Of a stretch of 64,000 nt of DNA, positions 1-8,200 are shown one piece after another. Origin of the DNA: Bacteroidota bacterium. GTDB taxonomy: Bacteria; Bacteroidota; Bacteroidia; 2-12-FULL-35-15. The stretch is from positions 124,001 to 188,000 of the forward strand of contig JAOQAD010000040.1 of assembly GCA_025963775.1 (NCBI GenBank). Direction: 5' to 3'. The notes under the pieces are model-generated. The model was not told the DNA's origin and did not search any database. It saw only the letters and a program-made list of their open reading frames with translations. Within the stretch, counting starts at the first letter, position 1. Every line of letters starts with the position of its first letter. A program made the position numbers and the translations under genes.

Positions 1-309
1 ACCGAGCTCCATGGCTTTCATATCCGCTTCCTGGTTGCCGAGGCCGGTGAGAATGATCACAGGCACATCGATGATGTCGCTGAAACACTGCTGTACAAGG
101 TCAAGGCCCGTTTTAGCGCCGAGCAGGTAATCGAAGAAATAAATATCATGCTCTCTCTTCTTCACCAGCTCCACGCCTAAGTCATAGGAATTTGCCCATG
201 TTAAGGAGTAAGAGTAATTCTTGATGTCGCTCAAATATTCCTTGAACAGGAAATGATCGCCGGCATCATCCTCCACTAATAATATCTTTATTGCTTCTGA
301 AGATTTCAT
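1..309 (-). CDS. Response regulator receiver protein, C-terminus cut by window edge
   Basis: The gene starts with ATG at 309 and runs off the left edge, so only about 103 N-terminal residues are visible. They form a CheY-like receiver domain: acidic pair D14-D15, phosphoacceptor D60 in the context FFDYLLG, and the conserved Thr in IILTG near residue 88. Its start overlaps the stop of the upstream sigma-54 regulator by four bases (ATGA), which implies co-transcription and translational coupling. What follows the receiver domain (PAS, kinase or nothing) cannot be told from this window. The receiver assignment is firm; the output function is unknown. Confidence 0.85.
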   Translation of the reverse strand, partial: MKSSEAIKILLVEDDAGDHFLFKEYLSDIKNYSYSLTWANSYDLGVELVKKREHDIYFFDYLLGAKTGLDLVQQCFSDIIDVPVIILTGLGNQEADMKAMELG

Positions 310-1784
310 TCGCTGAGCTTTTCCTCCATGTTATACGCTTTCATTTTGTTATAAAGCGTTTTCCTGTCAATGTTCAGGATCTGTGCTGCTTTGCTTTTGT
401 TGAAGTTCACATCTTTCAGCACTTTAATGATCAGGTCGTATTCCGCGCCAAGCGCAGCAGATTTAAGATCCGGCTTCTCATCCTTTACTTCTTCCGAAGC
501 ATGGTGGCTGCCCTGTTCCGACCTGTCATCCGCAATTCCCATGGTTGTGCGTGTGAAGTTGGAGATCTCGAAGGGAAGCGATTTTGCTTCCACCATTGTG
601 CCTTCTGTTAAAAGCACGGCCCTGCGGATCACATTCTTCATCTCGCGGAGATTCCCATACCACGGATATTTAACAAACAATTCCTCCACTTCCGGGGAAT
701 AGCTTTCCACATTCTTTTCAAGCTCCTGGTTGGCGATGCTGAGGAAAAAATTAGCATACATTAAAATATCATCCTTGCGTTCGCGCAATGGCGCAACGGT
801 AAGGTGAAACTCATTGAAGCGGTGATAAAGGTCTTCCCTGAATTTTCCTTTTTTATAGGCATCATTTAAATTTTCGTTGCTGGCAACAATGATCCTTACA
901 TCGATTGGGATCTCCTTGGTGCCGCCGATGCGCTTCACTTTACGCTCCTGCACTACACGCAGCAACGAGGACTGCACATCGTAAGGAAGATTGGCGATCT
1001 CATCCAGGAAGATCGTCCCGCCGTTGGCAAGCTCGAAATGTCCTATTTTAGTGCCAAGTGCACCCGTGAAGGAACCTTTCTCATGTCCGAACAATTCGCT
1101 GCCTGCAAGCTCTTTCGACATCGCGCCGCAATCCATTGCAATGAATGGCTGCTTTGCACGCTTGCTTTTTTTATGGATGGTTTGCGCGATCACCTCTTTA
1201 CCTGCACCGCTTTCACCATATATGATCACACTGTAATTAGTGGGAGCAACAAGCTCTATCTGCCTGATCAGCTCTTTCGACTGAGGGCTTTTTCCAAACA
1301 CATAATTATTTTTTCCTGCATACGACTTTGCGGAAGCTGCTGCTGATTGTGCATTTTCCACTGTTTCGCCGGAAGCAGCTTCATGATGATTCATTTTATC
1401 ATCCACGATATTTGCAAGTGGCTGCTGTGTGCTTAATGCACGTTTGATGAGCTGAAGCGTTTCATCCGGAAGAAGAGGCTTGGCGAGGTAATCGAAAGCA
1501 CCCATCTTCATTACGTTCACCGCAGTACGGATATCCGAATAGCCGGTCATGATAATGAAAGGAACGCCCGGTTCCACATCCTTTACTTTTTTCAGCACTT
1601 CCACCCCATCCATGTCCCCTAAACGATAATCGCAGAGTACAAGGTCGGAAGGGTTTGCCGTAAATGAAGCAATTCCTTTGGCGCCGTTTACAGCCAGGTC
1701 CACTTCATAGCCATTTTTAGTCAGGAAACGCTTGAGCAACTGGCTCATGTCCATATCGTCTTCAATGATCAGTAATTTTTTCAT
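306..1784 (-). CDS. Sigma-54-dependent response regulator, NtrC family
   Basis: A 492-residue two-component transcription activator. Residues 1-115 are a receiver domain with acidic D9-D10 and phosphoacceptor D52. A linker of about 60 residues leads to an AAA+ domain with Walker A GESGAGKE (190-197), the sigma-54 contact loop as GSFTGA (237-242, Ser in place of the usual Ala) and Walker B FLDE ending at 261-262. The last 50 residues form a Fis-type helix-turn-helix (NKSKAAQILNIDRKTLYNKM). Start chosen at ATG 1784, because an upstream in-frame extension would give an atypical N-terminus before MKKLLIIEDD. It should activate sigma-54 promoters when phosphorylated, probably by a linked histidine kinase. 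It is coupled by an ATGA overlap to the downstream receiver protein. Confidence 0.93.
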   Translation of the reverse strand: MKKLLIIEDDMDMSQLLKRFLTKNGYEVDLAVNGAKGIASFTANPSDLVLCDYRLGDMDGVEVLKKVKDVEPGVPFIIMTGYSDIRTAVNVMKMGAFDYLAKPLLPDETLQLIKRALSTQQPLANIVDDKMNHHEAASGETVENAQSAAASAKSYAGKNNYVFGKSPQSKELIRQIELVAPTNYSVIIYGESGAGKEVIAQTIHKKSKRAKQPFIAMDCGAMSKELAGSELFGHEKGSFTGALGTKIGHFELANGGTIFLDEIANLPYDVQSSLLRVVQERKVKRIGGTKEIPIDVRIIVASNENLNDAYKKGKFREDLYHRFNEFHLTVAPLRERKDDILMYANFFLSIANQELEKNVESYSPEVEELFVKYPWYGNLREMKNVIRRAVLLTEGTMVEAKSLPFEISNFTRTTMGIADDRSEQGSHHASEEVKDEKPDLKSAALGAEYDLIIKVLKDVNFNKSKAAQILNIDRKTLYNKMKAYNMEEKLSE

Positions 1785-1814
1785 ATTGTTTTTGTTTGTC
1801 TGTAGCCACCATGG

Positions 1815-1822
1815 CAAATTTA
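1815..1822 (-). promoter_or_regulatory. Candidate -7 promoter box for the sigma-54 regulator operon
   Basis: Read on the minus strand this is TAAATTTG, an exact match to the Bacteroidota primary-sigma -7 consensus TAnnTTTG. A TTG lies about 21 bases upstream, near the expected -33 position. Initiation would leave a leader of roughly 25 bases before ATG 1784. Confidence 0.5.
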
Positions 1823-2203
1823 CAACCAATCGATTTTGTAGAACAATTTCCCCAAAAATGCACAGGAATAAATGTTTTAAGTACCTTGAACGGCTTATTC
1901 CCGGGTTTGGGAAATATCCCTAAAAGTCCTTTCGTTATTAAAGTTAATCAATTTTGCCTGTTTGTCAAAATTGATCCGTTTTTTACAAAATCCGGATTTT
2001 TATTTTTCAGCATCCGGTTTTTTTCAAAAAAATGCTGATTCCCCAACCGGCAAAATTGCCTGTAATTAACTATTTATAAGGATTACACATCAACAGCAAC
2101 AGTTACATTACTCATTTAGCCATAGGTGATCTTCCCCGATCTGAGCATTAATTTCCCCAATTCAGCAAATTTGGAAAGGGTATCTTTTCTGCAAATTAAT
2201 GCC

Positions 2204-2211
2204 TAATTTTG
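2204..2211 (+). promoter_or_regulatory. Candidate -7 promoter box for the PAS histidine kinase
   Basis: TAATTTTG matches TAnnTTTG exactly and lies 48 bases before ATG 2260. No well-spaced -33 TTTG is present (the nearest is about 30 bases upstream), so this rests on the -7 box alone. Confidence 0.4.
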
Positions 2212-2259
2212 TTCACGATTCCATGAGAAATTCATCCCGGGAAACCGGCTACTCTACTT

Positions 2260-4251
2260 ATGAAAGACGATTTACAATTCAATTATCTCCCTGCCTATGC
2301 GGGTTTCCTGCTTGAAAACAAAGTAAAGGAATTTACAGCCGAACAATTAAGGCTGCTCCGTGAGCTCAACTTGCCTCTTCTCAGGTATTACGAAGGTTTC
2401 AGCGATGAACAGCTGATCGAACAGGGAATTGACAGGAGCAGGGGATTTCTCCGGTGCTTTAAGGATAATAAGGTGGAGCAATTCATTGAAAACGCTATCA
2501 CGGAATGGCTCGCGAACCAGATCCCGCTGATCTCCCGCGAAAAATTATTGCCGGAAGACATCACCCTGATCAGCTACATGCGCAGGAAGATCTTCCGCAA
2601 CTTCCTTCCCGAATATACTAATGATGCCACGCTATCGCTGCAGATCCTGGAAGAAGTGGATGCTTTTACCGTAAAGCTCGAAACACTTTCTTTCAAGCAC
2701 CTGCTCGAGCTGCAGCACCAGCTGTATGAACAGGCGGAAGCACTGGCACATATCGGGAACTGGACCTGGGACCTCAACACAAAATACCTTGTGTGGTCGG
2801 AGGAAATGTTCCGGATCTATGAGCTGGAACATACGGAGAATGCAAACGATCACAACATCCGCGCTTTCACACACCCGGAAGATATTGCACTTGTTGATAC
2901 TGAAATGGAGCATACCATTAAAACACTTCAGCCCCACGATTTTTATTACAGGATCATCCTGGAAAGCGGCAGGGAAAAATATGTGCATGCGAAGGGACAA
3001 CCTGAAATGAACAAAGATGGTGTTGCAATAAGAATGTTCGGCACGCTGCAGGATGTTACTTCCCAGAAAAAATTTGAGAATGAATTAAAGAAAAGCGAAG
3101 AGCGTTACCACGGGATGATCAATGAGGTGCAGGATTATGCGATCATTCTTCTGGATAAGGATGGGAATATTTTAAACTGGAACAAAGGAGCAGAAAAAAT
3201 AAAAGGCTACAAGGCCGAAGAAGCCATTGGGAAAAATTTCAAGATCTTTTATACGGAGAAGGACCGCCAGGATCACTTGTCGGACAAGCTTCTTAAGCTG
3301 GCCCGTGAGGAAGGAAGGGCAACGCATGAAGGATGGCGCCAGCGCAAAGATGGAACTGTTTTCTGGGGAAGCGTGGTGATTACCTGTCTCCATAATGAGT
3401 CCGGGCAGATCATCGGCTTTTCAAAAGTAACGAGGGACCTTACGGAAAGAAAATTGGCCGAGGACAAGCTGATCCGTTATGCTGAAAGCATTGAGCGTAA
3501 AAACAAAATGCTGGAACAGGCCAATAAGGAGCTGGAATCGTTCAGCTATGTTGCCAGCCACGATCTGCAGGAACCCCTGCGGAAGATCCAGGCGTTCACA
3601 AGCAGGCTGCTGCAGAAGGAAAATGATAATCTTTCCGAATGGGGCAAGGATGTATTCGGCAAAGTTCAGCTCTCTGCAAACAGGATGCAGAAGCTGATCG
3701 AAGCACTGCTCAACTTTTCGCGGCTTGATAAAGCGCAGGAAGCATATGAGCCGGTGGATGCAGCCCTTATGCTTGAAGAGATCAAGAATAACCTCCAGGA
3801 AATGATCGAGCCGAATAAGGCTGTGATCCTTGCGGACCCACTACCGGTAATGAATGTGATCCCTGTGCAGTTCCATCAATTGCTGAGTAATCTCATCAGC
3901 AACGCACTTAAATACAGTAAGCCCGATGTGGCACCGGTTATAAAGATCAGCTACGGATTAAAGGAAGGCAGGGCTATTCCGGGAAACTCCCTGCTTGACC
4001 TTAATAAATATCATCACATCTGCATAAGCGATAACGGTATTGGCTTTGAACAGCAGTATGCCGAAAAGATCTTTGAATTGTTCCAGCGCCTGCACGGCAA
4101 ATCGGAATACGAAGGAACAGGCATCGGCCTGGCGATCTGCAAGAAGATCGTTGCAAACCATCATGGGTTTATCAATGCTGTGGGCAAGCCCGGCGAAGGT
4201 GCCGAATTCAATGTATACATTCCTTCGGAAAGAAAAACGGAGCTCGCATAA
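2260..4251 (+). CDS. PAS-domain sensor histidine kinase
   Basis: A 663-residue soluble sensor kinase with no signal peptide or membrane segment. Residues 1-160 are helical and not recognised with certainty; the pattern resembles the N-terminal helical sensor found in RsbR-type stress proteins. Two PAS domains follow (about 165-275, starting AHIGNWTWDL, and about 285-400 with a C-terminal PAC motif ending TRDLTERK). The dimerisation/phosphoacceptor segment has H434 in SHDLQEPLRKIQAF, followed by the ATPase with N box (LLSNLISNALKYS), G1 box DNGIGF and G2 box GTGIGLAICKK. It should autophosphorylate on H434 and signal to a response regulator; the divergent sigma-54 regulator at 306-1784 is a natural candidate partner. 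Its stop shares a base with the next gene's ATG (TAATG). Confidence 0.93.
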   Translation: MKDDLQFNYLPAYAGFLLENKVKEFTAEQLRLLRELNLPLLRYYEGFSDEQLIEQGIDRSRGFLRCFKDNKVEQFIENAITEWLANQIPLISREKLLPEDITLISYMRRKIFRNFLPEYTNDATLSLQILEEVDAFTVKLETLSFKHLLELQHQLYEQAEALAHIGNWTWDLNTKYLVWSEEMFRIYELEHTENANDHNIRAFTHPEDIALVDTEMEHTIKTLQPHDFYYRIILESGREKYVHAKGQPEMNKDGVAIRMFGTLQDVTSQKKFENELKKSEERYHGMINEVQDYAIILLDKDGNILNWNKGAEKIKGYKAEEAIGKNFKIFYTEKDRQDHLSDKLLKLAREEGRATHEGWRQRKDGTVFWGSVVITCLHNESGQIIGFSKVTRDLTERKLAEDKLIRYAESIERKNKMLEQANKELESFSYVASHDLQEPLRKIQAFTSRLLQKENDNLSEWGKDVFGKVQLSANRMQKLIEALLNFSRLDKAQEAYEPVDAALMLEEIKNNLQEMIEPNKAVILADPLPVMNVIPVQFHQLLSNLISNALKYSKPDVAPVIKISYGLKEGRAIPGNSLLDLNKYHHICISDNGIGFEQQYAEKIFELFQRLHGKSEYEGTGIGLAICKKIVANHHGFINAVGKPGEGAEFNVYIPSERKTELA

Positions 4252-4667
4252 TGGAACAAACAACAGGTGCTCTCATCCTGCTTCGTGGATTACCGGGCAG
4301 TGGAAAATCCAGCCTTGCAAAGCTGCTCAGTGAAAACGGGAAATACCCGGTCTTCTCCATCGACAGCTATTTCACAGATCCTGTAACCGGAGCTTATGCA
4401 TTTGATCCGTATAAGAATCATCTCGCCTACAAGCAATGTGAAGAGCAGGCGGAAGCTGCGATGAAAAAAGGGATTCAGAAGATCTTTGTTGATAATACCT
4501 TCACCATTGAATGGGAAATAGAGCCCTATTTTAAAATGGCAGCAGCAACTAATTACAGCGTATTTGCAGTAACCGTTGAAAACCGCCATGGCAGCGTAAA
4601 TACGCATGGTATCACGAATGAGCAATTGGAGAAAATGGCAGCGAAATACAAGGTTAAGTTATTATAA
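4251..4667 (+). CDS. Small P-loop ATPase/kinase, N4BP2-like
   Basis: A 138-residue single-domain P-loop protein with Walker A GLPGSGKSS at residues 13-21. The motifs SIDSYF (about 36) and VDNTF (about 80) followed by ExxPY are typical of the polynucleotide-kinase-like/N4BP2 AAA_33 group of small ATP-binding proteins. The substrate is unknown; members of this group phosphorylate nucleic-acid ends or small molecules. The start ATG overlaps the histidine kinase stop by one base (TAATG), so the two proteins are likely made together in fixed ratio. Whether this P-loop protein takes part in signalling is inference only. Confidence 0.75.
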   Translation: MEQTTGALILLRGLPGSGKSSLAKLLSENGKYPVFSIDSYFTDPVTGAYAFDPYKNHLAYKQCEEQAEAAMKKGIQKIFVDNTFTIEWEIEPYFKMAAATNYSVFAVTVENRHGSVNTHGITNEQLEKMAAKYKVKLL

Positions 4668-4677
4668 TCGTTACAAA

Positions 4678-4727
4678 GTCATCCCGTGCTCCGACCCCGT
4701 ATCAAGAGTACGGGGCAGGCACGGGAT
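4678..4727. repeat. Intergenic nested hairpin repeat (GTCATCCCGTG family)
   Basis: The outer arms ATCCCGTGC (4681-4689) and GCACGGGAT (4719-4727) pair perfectly, and inner arms CCCCGTA (4695-4701) and TACGGGG (4709-4715) form a second stem inside. Relatives occur near 51427 and 55635. It lies just after the stop of the P-loop kinase and could end transcription or stabilise the mRNA. Confidence 0.75.
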
Positions 4728-4781
4728 CTCACTATAATCATAAGGTGAGCCGAATTCTGCCAGCCTCAACATTGCGTAGAG

Positions 4782-4803
4782 ATTCCGTGTCGTGGCACGG
4801 AAT
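4782..4803. repeat. Intergenic hairpin repeat (CCGTG-TCGTGG-CACGG family)
   Basis: Stem ATTCCGTG/CACGGAAT with loop TCGTGG. It has the same loop as the copies at 55684-55880, but the third stem base is T and its partner A where the other copies have C and G. Confidence 0.75.
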
Positions 4804-4841
4804 GACGGCAATTTTCGCCCAGGATGGCATTAGCCTTCCAA

Positions 4842-5237
4842 CTACCACCTGTAACATACCGAATAATCCGGCCGCATCTTCTTTGTGATGCTCATCTTTT
4901 TAGCACAACGGAATTTAAGGTCATTCCATCGACTGAATTTTTTCTTTTTCTTCTTTACTGATGATGGATTCCCTGATCCTGTTTTTACAGCAGTGCTGTT
5001 CGTTTCACTGTTTTTCCCGGTGTTAACTGATTGGGATTCCTGCTCATGCTTTTCCGGCAGGCCGGATGTATGCTGCTGCGCATATTCCTCTTCCGCCTGC
5101 TTTTGCAGCTTGTGACAGGGGCAATCCGGGTTGCGCGGATCATTCAATGCATAAGTGGAATTTTGCTGTGCGTGTACAAAATGAACAAACAACATTGCCA
5201 GCATGCAGGCAGCTGTTTTACAAATGGAGATCTTCAT
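4842..5237 (-). CDS. Hypothetical secreted basic protein
   Basis: A 131-residue protein not recognised as any family. Residues 1-23 are a signal peptide ending FVHAQ. The mature part is hydrophilic and low-complexity, rich in Ser, Asn, Thr and Gln. It carries a CPCHKLQKQ segment (near residue 40), a run of six or seven Lys (about 95-101), and a C-terminal part with two more Cys. It lies downstream of, and on the same strand as, the alpha-2-macroglobulin gene, 55 bp away, so co-transcription is possible. The coding call rests on the signal peptide, the length and a good ATG. Confidence 0.55.
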   Translation of the reverse strand: MKISICKTAACMLAMLFVHFVHAQQNSTYALNDPRNPDCPCHKLQKQAEEEYAQQHTSGLPEKHEQESQSVNTGKNSETNSTAVKTGSGNPSSVKKKKKKFSRWNDLKFRCAKKMSITKKMRPDYSVCYRW

Positions 5238-5292
5238 AGTGTTCTTTATTAAAAGGTCCCGGCAGCAAATGATGCCACCGGGGCCTTAGTAT

Positions 5293-8200
5293 TTAACCAT
5301 TTTTTTTGATCGTGATCTTGTCTGTAGCACTCCATGTTTTGAACTCATTGGTGTAATACAGGTAAGCAGAAGAGGCAGGAGCATCGTACGTACCCGGCAT
5401 TTCAGCTTTCAGGTCGAGGTTGATCTCTTTTACTGCCGAAGGGCCCATCCCGCGGTAATACACCGCAATGTTATTTCCTTTCATCTCATAATAGTCGAAC
5501 ACTTTTTTATCCTGCAGCTCTTTCAATTGCCATGGCTGAACGGTAAATCCGGCAGGGATGCCGATGATCGCCATGGTGCTTGGAACTTCGGTGCTTTTCC
5601 TGTTAGTGATCGTTGCTGTTAATCGTACGGTTTGCCCGACGCTTGCAGTTGTTGCAGCCAGCTTTGTTTTCAGGTCGATGCTGCACTCTTTGTCGCTGTT
5701 CGGAAGGAAGGTGCTGTAATTTACCGCCATCGAATAAGGCAGCGGCGTTTTCACACCAACATATTTTATTTTCACATCGTGTTTGCCTTCAGCTGCAAGA
5801 TACTCTTCCAGTCCGCTGATCTCTATAGCACCTTTATCGCCCGCCTTGTATGACTTCTCCGACACTTTTTTACCATCCACATAAATTTCGATGGTTCCGT
5901 CCTCTGTTGTTTTCTTGCTGAACTTCGCATATTCTGTGAGCGCTTTCAAAGCAAGGATAGTTCCCTGTGTCGAGCTGAACACACCCGATCCGCTTCTTGC
6001 TCCAACAAGGTACTGCACGGCATTGGTCATTGCGACTGCATTTTTACCCTGCGATTTGAGGATCGCCATGATCGCTAAGGATGTTGTTTCAATGCTCAGC
6101 GACTGACCCTGCGAATACGTGATGGAATGTGTTGAACCTGTGAAGCTGCCATCTTTGGCCTGCCTGCTCACCAGCATGGCCATCGCTTCATCAGCTTTTG
6201 CCTTTTCCTTCAGGCTGTAAGCGGCATTCGCCATCATTGCCAGCATGTAAGGATCTTTTGTGTCCATTGCTTTTTTATACGATGCTTCAAACTCAGCTTT
6301 GATATCGCTGTAGCCGGCTTCCGACAATGCATATACGATGTAGGCATTCAATATATCATCACTGATCCTTCCGAAATCGTGGTAAGCATGCTGTTCACGG
6401 TTAAAGCCCCCTTTGCCGTCCCTGTGCTTCAACAGCCAGGCAGCAGTCCTGTCAAGCATTTTCTGATCCACATCTGCACCTGCATTTTTCATATCCACAA
6501 ACTCCATGATACCGTATGCTGTCAGGCCTTCATGTCCAGGGTTTGCACCAAACCACTCATAGCCCTTTTCGGTTGTTTCGAAAGTCGTGAGGCGTTTGTA
6601 ACCCCTGTTCAGCAGGTCGGTGGCACGCGCCAGCGTGATGTTGTCTTTGCTGTCGGTCGACTTCATGTAATCCAGCACCATTGCATTGGGGTAAGCTGTG
6701 CAGGATGTTTGCTCGAAGCAGCCGTAAGGCTCCTGGAGAATTCCTTCCACGCCTTTCATCAGGTCGCTCACCACATTCGGGAAGGCCGTGAACGTAGCCT
6801 TCACAGAGCCTTTCACCACATGGTCCATGCTGAATGAATATTCTTTTTCAACATCCTGTGCAGAGAAAGATACCTGTGCAGGAAAACCCTTCGGAGCAAT
6901 TTTGATGCGTTGTGTGAATGCATCACCCAGTCCGCAGGATTTAAATGTGAGCGTAAAATCGCCGTAGCCGATCTTATCCAGCACTTTGTAATCGAGGTAA
7001 ATTGTTTTCACAGCGCCCGGCATGATGGTTTGCACTGCAGGAATTGCAACAAGGGCCTGCAATCCATCGGGAGAAGTTACAGTCAGCAATCCGCCCAATG
7101 GCTTGTCTGTATTATTTTTCAGTGTTAAAGGAATCGACAGGTTGTCTTCCGTTGCTACTTCCACCGGCACTTTTGCGCTCATGGCGAAAGGCAGCTGTGT
7201 AAAGAAATTTTTCTCTGTCCTTCCTACCATGCCATCTCCGGCAACGCCCTCCACTGTTGTGCGGAAAGAAGTGATGTCGTCCGAAGTATAAAACTCCACA
7301 GTTTTTTTACCTGAACGGTCGATCTCCACATCCGGGTTCCAGTAAATGGTATTCCTGAAATCATTTCTCACTTCCACATTTTCCTGCTTATCATAAAGCG
7401 GTGCAGCAAATTCCTTTGCACGGTAATACAACTGCACTGGCTGTTGCAAATCCTCCTCGTCCTGCATCTTTTCCTGCGACCTTGCCCATCCTGCATTGGC
7501 TACAAGCCCTGCAAACACAACCTGTTTCTTCGCCCCGTCTTTCCGTTCCTCATTTTTTTGCTGTTCCAGCCTTACAAAATCACCCAGGCCATTGCCTTTT
7601 TTATTGTCAGCAACCTGGTTGGCAAGCTTCGCTTTCCCTTCCTTCATAAGGGCAGGTTTGTTCTCATCACGCTTCCTCATTGGCTTATCCATCACTTCCA
7701 TTTCGGCCACCTTCATGAGCGGTTCAGGAGCAGCATCATCAAGGGCGACCATATCCATGTCGCGTGCTCCTGCAGAAGAAGCAGGAACATTGTAATAGCC
7801 GCTGTAATAGCTGTTGTTATACAGGTACATCAGCAGGTTCTGGTTGTAATTCTGAATGTATTGCGATTGAGCGCCGTAACCTTCGGCATTGTAAGATAAG
7901 GTAACAGGAGATGTGAGATCAAGCTTGTTGAAAATGAATTTTCCATTTTCATCCGTTTGATATTCTGCCCCGTTGTTGATCCTGATCTTTGCATTCTTTA
8001 TTATTTTGCCTGTGGATGCATCCAGTACAGTTCCTGCAACAATTGCCCGTTCGCCCTGGTAGGATGCAACAGGAAGGTTATCATTCGCCAGTTTCTCCCA
8101 GGTGAAATGCCTCCAGCCGGCTGTCATTAAAAGATAATCCAGCGCTTCATCGGCTTTGGGTTCCTTGCTGCTGAAATAAAATGCAGGCTCTTCCACTTTT

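Larger units (their letters stand above)
1785..2259. other. 475-bp divergent intergenic region
   Basis: AT-rich spacer between the divergent sigma-54 regulator (minus) and PAS histidine kinase (plus). It holds one promoter-like box for each side (listed separately) and no convincing coding sequence. No terminator-like hairpin was seen. Confidence 0.7.
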
